From NCBI GenBank assembly GCA_028751875.1, contig CM054155.1, positions 51,926,535 through 51,990,534 on the forward strand: a stretch of 64,000 nucleotides of DNA. The letters run 5' to 3'. The translations under genes and the position numbers were made by a program. Source of the stretch: Rapana venosa. Taxonomy: Eukaryota > Mollusca > Gastropoda > Neogastropoda > Muricidae. The notes under the pieces are model-generated. The model worked only from the letters and a program-made list of their open reading frames with translations, was not told the DNA's origin and did no database searches. This document shows, in pieces, positions 1 through 11,037 of this stretch; position 1 is the first letter of the stretch, and the number at the start of each line of letters is the position of its first letter.

Positions 1-656
1 TAAAGATGAATGGAGAAATACTGGAAGAGGGGAGCCAAGTCAAATACTTGGGCTTCATCCTAACAAAAGATGGCACATCAAACAATGAAGTGAAAACTCG
101 CATTGCGACACCAGCATCTGCTCAAGCCAGACTCGAGAGGATCATCAGAAGCAACAACATCAGCTTCTGCACCAAATACCACCTCTACAAATCCCTTGTG
201 ATATCTATCCTCCTATATGGCTGTGAATCATGGACTCTGTCAGCAGAGCTAGAGAGGAGAATCCAAGCATTCGAGAACAAGTGCCACAGAAGACTCCTCA
301 AAATATCATACAAAGAACACGAGACCAACAACTATGTGAAAGAAGAAATCAAAAAGCGTGTGGGCCCTCAAGAACCTTTGCTGTTTACCATAAAGAGGAG
401 AAAACTGGTGTGGTTTGGTCACACCACAAGACACAACACCTTAGCAAAAACCATCTTGCAAGGAACAGTCGAAGGCAAGAGAAGAAGAGGCCGCCAAAAG
501 AAATCATGGGTTGACAACATCAAAGACTGGACCGCCCAACCCCTGCAACACCTTCTACTAGCCACACAGGATCGTGAAGCATGGGGAAAAATCTCTGTTG
601 CGTCTTCTCTCATGTCCCCCCTACGTCCTTTGGGACATGGGACTGAGTGAGTGAGT
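1..656 (+). mobile_element. LINE-a: 3' end of an RTE-like non-LTR retrotransposon
   Basis: This is the 3' end of a non-LTR element whose 5' part lies outside the window. The reading frame is open from the left edge and runs to a short (TGAG)n tail at about 642-656. Satellite DNA begins directly after the tail, so the element is at the array border or inserted in the array. There is essentially no 3' untranslated region, because the stop codon is the first TGA of the tail. Confidence 0.85.
3..650 (+). CDS. C-terminal part of LINE-a reverse transcriptase protein (partial)
   Basis: About 215 residues of the segment that follows the reverse-transcriptase catalytic core in RTE-type ORFs; the frame is open at the left edge. 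Recognisable parts, in order: the thumb-region motif KYLGFILTKDG, the SLVISILLYGCESWTL block, the RIQAFENKCHRRLLKISYKEH block, and a basic stretch RRRGRQKKSW leading to DNIKDWT. The same blocks recur in the LINE-c and LINE-d copies of this window, which supports the assignment. The protein ends in GHGTE, with the stop codon in the (TGAG)n tail. The catalytic Asp residues lie upstream, outside the window. No frameshift is visible, so this copy is fairly young. Confidence 0.8.
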   Translation, partial: KMNGEILEEGSQVKYLGFILTKDGTSNNEVKTRIATPASAQARLERIIRSNNISFCTKYHLYKSLVISILLYGCESWTLSAELERRIQAFENKCHRRLLKISYKEHETNNYVKEEIKKRVGPQEPLLFTIKRRKLVWFGHTTRHNTLAKTILQGTVEGKRRRGRQKKSWVDNIKDWTAQPLQHLLLATQDREAWGKISVASSLMSPLRPLGHGTE

Positions 657-3600
657 GAGCTACTCCCCTTCATAACCCCCTAGCAACTCCGCTCTATAAA
701 CAACTAGCTACTTCACAAACCCTTTGCTGCTCCCCTTCACAACCCCTAGCCGCCCCCTCCACACACCCCTAGCTACTCCCCTCTATAAACACCTAGCTAT
801 ACCCCTCCACATACCCCTACCTACTCGGCTCTATAAACCCTTATCTATCCCCTCCACAAACCCCTAGCTACTCCTCTCTATAAATCCCTAGATACCCCCC
901 TCAACAACCCCTTACCTATCCCCCTCTATAAACCCTTAGCTACCCACCTCCACAACCCCCTAGCTTCTACTATCTATAAAACCCTGGCTAGCCCCTAAAC
1001 AACCCCTTAGCTACTCGCCTCTACAAACCCCCAGCTACTTTACAAGCCCCCAGCTGCTCTCGTTTATAAACCGCTAGCTATCCCTCTCCACATCCCCCTA
1101 GCTTCTCCCCTCTATAATCTCCTAGCTACTTCACAACCTCTTACATGCCCCCCTCTATAAACCGCTACCTACTTCACAAACCCCTAGCTACTCCCCTCTA
1201 TAACCCCCTAGCTACCTCCCTCTATAAACCCCTACCTATACCCTCCAGAACCCCCTATATACTAACCTATATAAACCCCTGGTTACCCCCTTCCACAACC
1301 TGATAACTGCTCCCCTTTATAAAACCCTAGCTACTCCCCTTCATCACCCCCAAGCTACTCCCCTCTATAAACCACTATCTACTTCACAAACCCCTAGCCA
1401 CTCCCTCCACAAACCCCTAGCCGCCCCCTCCACAAACCCTAGCTACTCCCCTCTATAAATCCCTAGATACCCCCCTCAACAACCCCCTACCTACTCCCCT
1501 CTATAAACCCTTAGCTACCCACCTCCACAACCCCCTAGCTTCTACTATCTATAAACCCCTGGCTAGCCCCTAAACAACCCCTTAGCTACTCGCCTCTACA
1601 AACCACTAGCTACTTTACAAGCCCCCAGCTGCTCCCAATTATAAACCACTAGCTATCCCTCTCCACAATCCCCTAGTTTATCCCCTCTATAAACACCTGG
1701 CTGCTTCACAACCTCCTAGCTACTCCCCTCTATAAACACCTACCCACTTCACAACCTCCTAGCTACTCCCCTCTATAAACACCTAGCTAATTCACAACCC
1801 CCTAGCTGCTCCATTCTATAACCCCCTAGCTAGTTCACAACCCCTGGCTGCTCCATTCTATAACCCCCTAGCTAGTTCACAACCCCCTAGCTACTCCATT
1901 CTATAACCCCCTAGCTAGTTCACAACCCCTAGCTGCTCCATTCTATAACCCCCTAGCTAGTTCACAACCCCTAGCTGCTCCATTCTATAACCCCCTAGCT
2001 AGTTCACAACCCCTAGCTGCTCCATTCTATAACCCCCTAGCTAGTTCACAACCCCCTAGCTGCTCCATTCCATAACCCCCTAGCTAATTCACAACCCCCT
2101 AGCTAGTTCACAACCCCTAGCTAGTTCACAACTCCCTAGCTAGTTCACAACCCCCTAGCTAGTTCACAACCCCCTAGCTGCTCCATTCTATAACCCCCTA
2201 GCTAGTTCACACACCCCTAGCTGCTCCATTCTATAACCCCCTAGCTAGTTCACAACCCCCTAGCTGCTCCATTCTATAACCCCCTAGCTAGTTCACAACT
2301 CCCTAGCTAATTCACAACCCCCTAGCTAGTTCACAACCCCCTAGCTGCTCCATTCTATAACCCCCTAGCTAGTTCACAACCCCCTAGCTGCTCCATTCTA
2401 TAACCCCCTAGCTAATTCACAACCCCTAGCTAGTTCACAACTCCCTAGCTAGTTCACACACCCCTAGCTGCTCCATTTTATAACCCCCTAGCTAGTTCAC
2501 AACCCCCTAGCTAATTCACAACCCCCTAGCTGCTCCATTCCATAACCCCCTAGCTAGTTCACACACCCCTAGCTGCTCCATTCTATAACCCCCTAGCTAG
2601 TTCACAACCCCCTAGCTGCTCCATTCTATAACCCCCTAGCTAATTCACAACCCCCTAGCTAGTTCACAACCCCCTAGCTAGTTCACAACCCCTAGTTAAT
2701 TCACAACCCCCTAGCTGCTCCATTCCATAACCCCCTAGCTAGTTCACACACCCCTAGCTGCTCCCCTTTATAACCCCCTAGCTAGTTCATAACCCACTAG
2801 CTGCTCCCCTTTATAACCCCCTAGCTAGTTCATAACCCACTAGCTGCTCTCCTTTATAACCCCCTAGCTAGTTCACACACCCCTAGCTGCTCCATTTTAT
2901 AACCCCCTAGCTAGTTCACACACCACTAGCTGCTCCCCTTTATAACCCCCTAGCTAGTTCACACACCCCTAGCTGCTCCCCTTTATAACCCCCTAGCTAG
3001 TTCACACACCACTAGCTGCTCCCCTTTATAACCCCCTAGCTAGTTCACACACCCCTAGCTGCTCCCCTTTATAACCCCCTAGCTTCTTGACAACCCCTCA
3101 CCTGCTCCCCTCCACAAGCCACCAGCTATTCCCCTCTATAAACCCCTAGCTACCCAGCCCCCCACAACTGCCTAGCTGCTTCCCTCTATAAACCTCTAGC
3201 TACACGCCTTCAAAAACCCCTAGCTTGTCCCCTCTATAAACCCCTAGCTACTTCACAACCCCCTCCATACTCCCCTCTATAAACCCCTAGGTACCCCCTC
3301 CACAACCCCCTAGCTACTCCCCTCTATAAACCCCTAGCTACTTCACAACCCCCTAGCTACTCCCCTCTATAAACACCTAGCTACCCCCCTAAACAACCCC
3401 TACCTACTCCCTCTATAACCCCAAGCTAATCCCCTCTATAAACCCCTAGCTACCCCCCCTCCACAACAACCTAGCTACTCCCCTCTATAAACTCCTAGCT
3501 ATTTCCTCCACAACTCCCTAGATACTCCCTCTATAAACCCCTACCTACCCCCTCTATAAACCCCTACCTATACCCCCCAAATCCCTAGATACTAACCTAT

Positions 3601-4437
3601 AAAAACCTCTGGCTACCCCCTTCCACAACCTGATAACTGTCCTTTTTATAAAACCCTAGCTAAACCCTCCACAACCCCTAGCTACTCCCTTCTATAAAAC
3701 CTAGCTGTCCCCCTCCACAGCCCCTACCTACCCGCTATATAAACACTTAGCTACCCCCTCCACAACCCCTAGCTACTCCCTCTATAAACCCTAGATACAC
3801 CCTCAACAACCCCCTACCTACTCCCCTCTATAAACCCTCAACTACCCACCTCCACAACCCCCTAGCTACTCCCCTCTATAAACCCCTAGATACACCCCTC
3901 AACAACCCCCTACCTACTCCCTCTATAAACCCTAGACACTTCACAACCCCTAGCTTCTCCTATCTATAAACCCTGGCTAGCCCCTCCACAACCCCCTAGC
4001 TACTCCCCTCTACAAACCCCTAGCTACTTTAAGACCCCCCAGCTGCTCCCGTTTATAAACAGATAGCTATCCCCCTCCGCAACTAGCTACTCCCCTCTAT
4101 AAACCCCTAGCTACTCCCCTCTATAAACCCCTCGCTACTCCCCTCTACAAACCCCTAGCTACTTTAAGACCCCCCAGTGCTCCGTTTATAAACAGATAGC
4201 TATCCCCTCCGCAACTAGCTACTCCCCTCTATAAACCCCTAGCTACTCCCCTCTATAAACCCCTAGCTACTCCCCTCTACAAACCCCTAGCTACTTTAAG
4301 ACCCCCCAGCTGCTCCCGTTTATAAACAGATAGCTATCCCCCTCCGCAACTAGCTACTCCCATCTATAAACCCCTAGCTACTCCCCTCTATAAACCCCTA
4401 GCTACTCCCCTCTACAACCCCCTAGCTGATGGAGTCT
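657..4437. repeat. Satellite array, CCCCTAGCTACTCCCCTCTATAAA-type units
   Basis: Direct tandem array of imperfect units of roughly 19-24 bp that alternate two types. One is CCCCTAGCTACTCCCCTCTATAAA; the other is CCCCTAGCTACTTCACAA. Spacing is often about 43-48 bp for a pair. Nearly every unit carries CTAGCTA, often as the palindrome CTAGCTAG, and one type carries CTATAAA. Divergence is moderate at the edges. No coding frame is supported. Confidence 0.95.
1790..3090. repeat. Homogenised ~43-bp higher-order block inside the satellite
   Basis: Within the array this block is much more uniform than its flanks. A 19-bp module (CCCCCTAGCTAGTTCACAA) alternates with a 24-bp module (CCCCCTAGCTGCTCCATTCTATAA), giving about 43 bp. 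Both modules also appear in runs of two to four of the same kind. This looks like recent local amplification by unequal exchange or slippage. Confidence 0.85.
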
Positions 4438-4600
4438 ACCGTCGGATCGACGAATGAGTAGGCAGGCAGGCTATTCTGTCAGAATGTATCCTCATATGGG
4501 AGAAGAGGCCGATTTCTGGTTGCACAGCACTTCCCACAGGTGTTGCAAGGGAAAACGTCTCCAGGAAAACGTCTCCCTGCTTCCTTCGCTCACGCTTCTC

Positions 4601-5044
4601 CTATAGCGTTCTCTTGTTTTCAAACGTCTTTATGCCACTGGAGCACAGCATCCTACAGCGAGAACGACCAAGGGCATCAATTTCCCAGGTAGCAATGTCT
4701 ATGCTACAGGCTTTAAGGTTTGTCTTCAAGGTGTCCTTGAAGCGCTTGTAGGGTCTTCCAAGTTTTCGGAGGCCTTTCTTCAGCTGGCCATACAATAGTA
4801 TCCTTGGGAACCTGCTGTCTGTCATTCGGACAACGTGCCCTGTCCAGCGTAGCTGGTACTTGATCAGTAGGCTTTCAATGCTGGGCAGGCTGCTCTTCTC
4901 TAGGACCTGGAGGTTGGAGACCCTGTCTTGCCACTTTATTCCGAGGATCTTTCGTAGGCATCTCTGGTGAAACTGCTCAAGCTGTTGAATGTGACGGCAG
5001 TACGTCGTCCATGTTTCACAGCAGTACAACAAAGTGGTCAGCAC
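4601..5044 (-). pseudogene. LINE-b C-terminal domain
   Basis: A 147-residue frame continuing the LINE-b protein after a break near 5045-5095. It has the block LTTLLYCCETWTTYCRH, then QRCLRKILGIKWQDRVSN and LRWTGHVVRMTDSR. These are the counterparts of the YGCESWTL, CHRRLLKISYKEH and WFGH blocks of LINE-a, but clearly diverged. It ends FENKRTL with a stop at 4601-4603, followed by about 160 bp of 3' UTR. The function of this domain in such elements is not established; nucleic-acid binding is usually assumed. Confidence 0.65.
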
Positions 5045-5095
5045 GACAGCTCTGTAAGTTTTGATTTTGGTGCTGAGCCTGATGCCTTTGTTGTT

Positions 5096-6668
5096 CTACA
5101 GCCTGTTGTTGAGTCTGCCGAAGGCAGAACTGGCCTTGGCGATGCGCACTGTAACGTCTGCATCAAGGGTTCCATTGCTGCAGAGGGAGCTGCCCAGGTA
5201 GCAAAACTTGTTGACTGACCTGATCTCTGTGTCATCGATCATAACTGCAGGTGGGGGGAAGGCACTGGCGTTCTGTGAAATAGCTGGTTGGTACATGGAC
5301 TCAGTCTTGCTGAGGCTGATGGTGAGTCCAAAGCGCCTGCAGGAGGTAGAGAACCGGTCCATAATGAACTGTATGTCCTCATGGGTGTGTGGGGCAAGCG
5401 TGCAATCATCAGCGGAGAGGAACTCTCTCAACAGTGCCTCAGACACCCTGGATCTAGCATGGAGTCGCCGCAAGTTGAAAAGTTTGCCATCAGTGCAAAA
5501 CTGAATGTAGATGCCCCTGTCACAGTCTTGGAAGGCGTCAATCAGCATGGCAGAGAAGAGAATAGAGAACAGTGTGGGTGCCACGACGCAGCCCTGCTTC
5601 ACTCCATTTACCACAGGAAATGGACCCGACATGTCAGTATTTTTCTGTACTCTCGCCTGCATGCCATCGTGGAGTGACGCAGTTATCTGTATTAGGCTCT
5701 TTGGGTAACCAAACTTTAGGAGGATCTTCCACAGCCCACAGCGGTTCACCTTGTCGAAGGCCTTGGTTAGGTCTACAAAGACCATGTGGAGCTCCATGTT
5801 CTGCTCACGGCACTTTTCTTGCAACTGGCGTACTGCAAACACCATGTAACATGTTCCCCTACCTGAGCGGAAACCGCACTGTGCTTCAGGAATGACTGTG
5901 ATGGAGGCATGGTCAATCAGTCTGTTCAGTATAATGCGGGCGAAGATTTTGCCGGCGATGCTAAGAAGAGAGATTCCATGGTGGTTGTTGCAGCATGTTT
6001 TGTCTCCCTTCCGTTTGTAGATGTGGACAATTGAAGCATCCTTGAAATCCTGGGGGGACCTCCCCTTTCTCCCAGATAGATTGGAACAGGGCGGTCAGCT
6101 TGTCTGTCAGCGCCTTGCCTCCACACTTGTAGATGTCGGCCTGGATTCCATCCGCTCCTGGTGCTTTTCCTGACGTTGTCAGCTTCAGGGCTTGCCAGGT
6201 CTCGGCCTTTATAGGAGGGGCAGCTAGTGAGTCACTGACTGGTAGCTGTGGGAGGGCTGCAATTGCCTCATCAGATATAGATGAGTTCCTGGTGAGGAGG
6301 GTGTTGAAGTGCTCTGCCCAGCGTGTAAGGATGTCTTTCTTGTCTGTCAGGAGGGTGGTCTGGTCCAAGGTTCGAACAGGGGTTGATCCTGTGGCTCTTG
6401 GCCCATATACACCTCGAAGACCATCATGGAAGGTCTTCATGTCATGAGCGCCAGCAGCTGACTGAAGCTCTTCGGACTTTCTTTCCCACCAGTTGTTCTT
6501 CATCTCACGCAGCCTCTTCTGTACAGGTTGCTTGGTTTGCAAGTACTGGTTCTTCTTCCTTTGGCAGTCTTTATCAGAAATGTGATCCTGATGCCGTTTG
6601 TGCAGTGTGTTCAGGAGCTTAGAGAGAGTCATTCTCGTCAAACCAGTCTTTGTGGCTCCTCTGTACAA
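5096..6668 (-). pseudogene. LINE-b reverse transcriptase, frameshifted
   Basis: The upstream fragment (6668 to about 6040) carries a linker and the start of the RT domain, with SGKAPGADGIQADIYKCG. After a frame change near 6040 the frame used from 5845 to 5096 holds MVFVDLTKAFDKVNRCGLW (palm), NGVKQGCVVAPTLFSILFS, and an active-site box that reads SADD where the family has F/YADD. It ends with VNKFCYLGSSL. The order and spacing match a non-LTR RT. The first residue of the catalytic box is changed; the two Asp residues are still there. Inactive by frameshift. Confidence 0.75.
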
Positions 6669-6889
6669 AGCCGAGTGTGTCAGCTGCTGCTGTGTATACA
6701 GCGTCTCTAAAGGTCTAAATATCTCTTCTCCATCAGTCGATGCAGGGGTTTCTTGGAGAGCTGCTTGGATTTGCTGCTATAGTGCGTCCTTGGTGATAGG
6801 GAGGCGGTGGATGTTTAGCTTCCTGGGGGGTTTCTGCCTGGCTGGTTGGAGCTTGCGTGTAAGTCTGATGTTCATCTTGCTGCGTAGCA

Positions 6890-7490
6890 GGCGATGGTCC
6901 CACCAACAGACTGCTCCTCTCATGCAGTGTGTAAGGGAAACATCACCTCTGTCCCTCTGCGATTACGTAGTCCAGCATGTGCCAATGCTTCGAGCAGGGG
7001 TGCATCCATGTGTTCTTGTACTTGTCTGCTTGTTGAAAGAGGATGTTCATGCTGCGCGAAGAGCGAGAGCAAAAGCAGTCCGTTTGAGTTGCACTTGCCA
7101 GTGCCTTGCCATCCTAGGACTTTTGGCCAGGAGGAGAAGTCCACGCCGACGCGGGCATTGAAATCCCGTCCTTTCTGTCTACCGCTGAGATCGTGCGGCT
7201 AAGCTCTTCATAGAAAGCTTCTTTGATGTCATCAGGGTTGGTCATCGTTGGGGCATAGCAGCTGATGACTGTGGAAAAGCGATCCTTGGACAGCTTCAGA
7301 CGTAGGGTCATCAGTCTATCGTTTATCCCACGTGGAAGGCTGTCAAGCTGTCATGCAAGTTTAGTTTTTATTGCAAAGCCCACACCTGAGGTTCTTGGGG
7401 TGTCATCTGGCTTCCCAATACAGTAGAAGGTGTAACCCCCCTCCAACTTCCTCCAGATGGGTTTCACCAGCAAACCTTGTTTCGCTCAGA
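6890..7490 (-). pseudogene. LINE-b endonuclease domain, frameshifted
   Basis: Fragments in different minus-strand frames read as an exonuclease-endonuclease-phosphatase (AP-type) domain. Near 7114-7311 there is a stretch with VISCYAPTMTNPDD and an FYEELSRTISAV helix. Near 6920-7144 another frame continues with VLGWQGTGKCNSNGLLLL. In the family this domain nicks the target site for target-primed reverse transcription. The change of frame near 7130 and the short fragments show the gene is dead. No start codon can be chosen reliably. Confidence 0.6.
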
Positions 7491-8310
7491 GTCGCTATGT
7501 CTACCTGGTAGTGATTAAGCGTTCTAGCAATGAGGGCTGTACGCCTCTCTGGTCTGTCGTCTCTGTCCAAAAGGGTGCGAAAATTCCAGGCACCCAGAGT
7601 CAGGACATGACTCCTGCTTCTTTTCTTCTGTTGCTTTCGACCGCTAGTGTTGGATGTCCAAGTAGGTGCAGTTTCCTACTAGGTACTAAGAGAGGCAGGC
7701 TTTGTTTAGGGATCCTTTTATCTCCCCTTCCCCGTGTGGGGAGAGCAGTGCTGTCCCTAAAAAGGGCTGCTCTGACACTGTAGGAGAATACGGGCGCCGC
7801 ATCTGCCCCAGTCTACGGTGGACGACCATCACCCCACAGCGCCTGCGTGCAGAGTAGTGACTAGGAACTGCCAGCAGCATCCTCTGCCTGTACCCATTAC
7901 CACTTCTCCATCGCCGCAGGGCTTGGGAAAGCTGGGTGTTGATGGGCTGGCCTCATTGTTCCGGCATTAGCCTGGTTGCCTGACCAGCACAGGTGACCTT
8001 TTTAAGTGAAGAGGAGTTGTGCAGTCCCTTCTCACTCTCTCGCCTATTGACGCTCAGAGTCCCACAGGTGCAGGTACTGCCACGTGTAGAACGGCCTCGG
8101 TAAGTGCAGGTTTTTTCTTCTGAGTTCCAACTCCAAGGAGGACTTCCAGCCAAGGATAAGAGCTCCCCCTGACCTTTGGTCATCCTCTTCCGCCTTCACA
8201 GCCGTTGGGAAAGGTTTCCTCCTCTGCCTGATCCGCCGTTGGGACTTCACATGTGGCAAGTAGTACTGCGTTACATGCTACCAGTAGCAAGGGCTAAACC
8301 CGTGACCTGA

Positions 8311-8807
8311 CCCCCTAGCTACTCCCCTCTATAACCCCCTAGCTACTCCCCTCTATAACCCCCTAGCTACTCCCCTCTATAAACACCTACCTACCCCCCT
8401 CCACAACCCCCTAGCTACTCCCTCTATAAACCCCTAGCTACCCCCATCCCCAACCCCCTAGCTACTCCCCTATGTAAAACCCTAGCTACTCCCTCCATAA
8501 CCCCCTAGCTACTCCCCTCTATAAACCCCTAGCTACCCCATCCCAAACCCCATAGCTACTCCCCTATGTAAAACCCTAGCTACTCCCCTCCATAACCCCC
8601 TAGCTACTCCCTCTATAAACCCCTAGCTACCCCCATCCCAAACCCATAGCTACTCCCCTATGTAAAACACTCCATAACCCCTAGCTACTCCCCTCTATAA
8701 ACCACTAGCTACTTCACAAACCCCTAGCTGCTCCCATCCACAACCCCCTAGCCACCCCCTCCACAACACCCTAGCTACTCCCCTCTATAAAAACCTAGCT
8801 ATACCCC

Positions 8808-8808
<1 letters not shown>
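8311..8808. repeat. Satellite array, second part
   Basis: Continuation of the 657-4437 satellite on the far side of LINE-b, with the same CCCCTAGCTACTCCCCTCTATAAA units plus a variant holding CCATCCC and TATGTAAAAC. It ends exactly at the (ATC)n tail of LINE-c. Confidence 0.93.
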
Positions 8809-8880
<72 letters not shown>

Positions 8881-9344
8881 GTCCCTGACCTTGGCGGTCG
8901 TGGAGGAGACACGAAAGACGATGCCGTGGTAAGCCTCCTCCATCCATCTCGGTCCTCGGCTCTGCGCAGTAGTGCCGAGTCATTCATCCTGGTCCATTGT
9001 CTGATGTTGTCCATCCATGACTTGTTCTGTCTTCCCCTCTTTCTGCCACTTCGAGTGTTCCTTGCAGTGTTGTATAGTGCTTGAATGGTTTGCACTAGTC
9101 CTTCTTCAATGCCAAACATTCTGAGGACCTGCCACAGGCCTTCGTGCCATACTCTGTCGAAAGCCTTCTTGAAGTCGATGAAGTTGTGGAACAGGTCTCT
9201 CTGATGTTGACGATGTTTTTCCATCAGGATGTGGCAGTTAAAAATCTGGTCGATTGTGCTCCTGCCTGCCCTGAACCCAGCTTGTTCCTCTGCAAGGTGT
9301 TCTTCTGCCTCCTTCTTGAGTCGATTCAAAATAACTTTGAGCAT
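8799..9344 (-). pseudogene. LINE-c RT/C-terminal fusion with poly-Asp end
   Basis: 181-codon frame. Residues 1-75 are the RT fingers/palm start (EEQAGFRAGRSTIDQIF, then FIDFKKAFDRVWHEGLW). The frame then jumps at about residue 94 (near 9066) to the C-terminal block GRKRGRQNKSWMDNIRQW, so the F/YADD segment is absent and the product cannot be a polymerase. The junction is in frame. The last element residues are PRSGT; the frame then reads the whole (GAT)24 tail as Asp and stops in the satellite (DEGV). The deletion may have occurred by recombination or during reverse transcription. Confidence 0.75.
8809..8880. repeat. (ATC)24 microsatellite, 3' tail of LINE-c
   Basis: 72 bp of perfect ATC on the plus strand, i.e. 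GAT in the sense of LINE-c. It follows the last element codons (GGG ACT) in frame and so encodes a run of Asp. On the other side is satellite DNA. Confidence 0.95.
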
Positions 9345-9436
9345 GATCTTGCTGGCATGGCTGATGAGGCTGATCTATAGTTTTGGCATTGGCGTAAATT
9401 CCCCTTCTTGGGCAGAGGTATGATGAGTGATTGTGT

Positions 9437-9988
9437 TCATTCTGTTGGGCACTGTTTTGTCTCCCAAATCTTCTGACAGATAGCTGTAACATGTGTGATA
9501 ACTGTTTCGTCACCATGCTTGAGCAGCTCTGCTGGTATGTTGTCTGCTCCTGGGGACTTTCCTACTGGTAAACTGCGGATGGCTTCTTCCACTTCTTCCC
9601 TCAGTTTAGGTAATGGCGAGGGTACTCTTGATGTTGCTGCTTTCTCTTCTATTATGCTCTTGTCAGGTTGGATTGGGTAGTTGTAGAGTTCTTGACAATA
9701 CTCAGACCACCTGTTTAATGCAGCTGAGCTTTCTGTGAGGTTTCCGGAGCTGTCTTCAATGACTGATGATTTGGTTTGAAGTGGTTTTGTGAGTTTCTTC
9801 AGGGTGTCGTATGCCTTTTTACTGTTGCTTACTTTCATGCTTTTTTCGATCTCATCACATTGATCACTGATCCACTTCTCTCTGGCCTTTAACATTGACT
9901 TTTTCACAAGATTGTTGGCCTCCCGGTATTCTTTAGGGTTGGAAGACCTGGTTGGTTTCAATGTTCTTCTTGTATCGCAGAGGTCCAA
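9437..9988 (-). pseudogene. LINE-c linker and first RT motif
   Basis: 183-residue frame between endonuclease and RT. It has a long charged helical linker (KREYREANNLVKKS-like, NSKKAYDTLKKLTKPLQ), then LNRWSEYCQELYNYPI and the first RT motif GKSPGADNIPAELLKHG. The following frame (9344 downward) is offset, so there is a frameshift near 9400. The equivalent region of LINE-d has the same order of motifs (LSRWTKYCSDLYNY, KGKSAGADNIPAELVQ). Confidence 0.7.
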
Positions 9989-10110
9989 GATGTCATTGGT
10001 AGTCCATGGCCGGTGACTATTCCTCTGATGACCGAGTACCTCCTCTGCTGTTTCTCAGACTGCCTCATTAAAGTTGTTGGTGAGGTCATTGATGTCATTG
10101 TCCAGGAGGG

Positions 10111-11037
10111 TTATTGCCGCAAAACGTCCGCCAAGCTTAGCTTGGAAGATCTCACATCTGGATCTTTCAGTTTGTCCACGTCAAATTTGATACGTGGGTT
10201 TGCAGTCTGTTTATTTTTCTTCAGCTTAATTTTGAATACCAGCAGCACAAGGTCGTGGTCGCTGCCTATGTCAGCTCCAGGGTAGGTTCTTGTTCTGGCT
10301 CTGTTGATGCTGGATTTGAAGAGCCGTGGTGTTAAGATGAAATCTATTTGGTTATGGATCTTGCCGTTTAGCGCATTCCAGGTTGTCCTCCTTGACTGCC
10401 TGTGGGGATAGAGGGTATTGGCAATGGTAAGTCTGTTGGTGCAGGCAAACTCCAGCAGACGTAGTCCCCTGTCATTGGTCTCTCCAGTTCCAAACTGACC
10501 AACTGTTCCGGCCCATTGGTTGTAAGAGTCAGGACCTACTTTGGCGTTAAAATCCCCTTGAATGATGATGATGTCTTTTTTGGGTATCTTCATAATGGTC
10601 TCTTCAAGTTCTTCATAAAATTCTTCTACTTCTTCATCTGTATGGTCAGATGATGGTGCATAGATTTGTATGATGGTGATGTTCTTGGGCTTGGCCGACA
10701 CCCGGATGCTGATAATCCTGCTGGAAGCCGGTGTACAGCTGATAATGCACCCCACTACTTCCTTTCTGACAATAAATGCCACTCCATGTTGGTGATATTT
10801 CTCTTGACCATTGTACCAGATCTTGTTGCCTTCTTCAGTCATTGTCTCACCAAATCCTGTCCACCTCACTTCTCCGAGTCCAATAATGTCCCCTTTATAG
10901 CGGCTAAGCTGATACTCTAGTTCTTTGATTTTTCCGCACTGGTAGAGTGTACGGACGTTCCATGTTCCAATGGTGATCTGTTCTCTAGGGAGCTTAAGTA
11001 ACGTTTTAACTCCAGTAGCTGACTTGTCACTTCCATC
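10111..11037 (-). CDS. LINE-c AP-like endonuclease domain
   Basis: The frame is open from about 11037 to 10111. It begins with TIGTWNVRTL and GLGEVRW (metal-binding Asn and Glu), then SRIISIRVSAKP, IYAPSSD, the catalytic QGDFNAKVGPDS, a block GLRLLEFACTNRLTIANTL, QIDFILTPR, and the GSDHDLV box. These are the expected elements of an EEP-type LINE endonuclease in order, and none of the key residues visible is changed. No ATG sits at a natural start, so the start is unclear. It ends at a stop near 10111, before the linker, so a frameshift separates it from the RT. Confidence 0.75.
   Translation of the reverse strand, partial: DGSDKSATGVKTLLKLPREQITIGTWNVRTLYQCGKIKELEYQLSRYKGDIIGLGEVRWTGFGETMTEEGNKIWYNGQEKYHQHGVAFIVRKEVVGCIISCTPASSRIISIRVSAKPKNITIIQIYAPSSDHTDEEVEEFYEELEETIMKIPKKDIIIIQGDFNAKVGPDSYNQWAGTVGQFGTGETNDRGLRLLEFACTNRLTIANTLYPHRQSRRTTWNALNGKIHNQIDFILTPRLFKSSINRARTRTYPGADIGSDHDLVLLVFKIKLKKNKQTANPRIKFDVDKLKDPDVRSSKLSLADVLRQ

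Larger units (their letters stand above)
4438..8310 (-). mobile_element. LINE-b: near full-length, broken non-LTR retrotransposon inserted in the satellite
   Basis: A 3.87-kb element on the minus strand interrupts the satellite. The motif CCCCCTAGCT flanks both ends (4428-4437 and 8311-8320); since it is also the satellite unit, this is only suggestive as a target duplication. In sense order it holds a 5' leader, an endonuclease region, a linker, reverse transcriptase, a C-terminal domain and about 160 bp of 3' UTR ending near GACTCCATC. It differs from LINE-a, -c and -d by having a real 3' UTR and a distinct protein sequence. Frames are broken several times, so it is inactive. Confidence 0.85.

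Noticed and set aside
657..1000. Telomere-like CCCTA motifs
   Set aside because: CCCTA occurs within a longer CCCCTAGCTA unit, not as a tandem CCCTAA repeat.
657..4437. Possible CRISPR-like array of spaced repeats
   Set aside because: Repeats are contiguous and imperfect with no unique spacers, and the genome is eukaryotic; this is a satellite.
4428..8320. CCCCCTAGCT as proven target duplication of LINE-b
   Set aside because: It is also the satellite unit, so matching flanks are expected by chance; kept only as suggestive.
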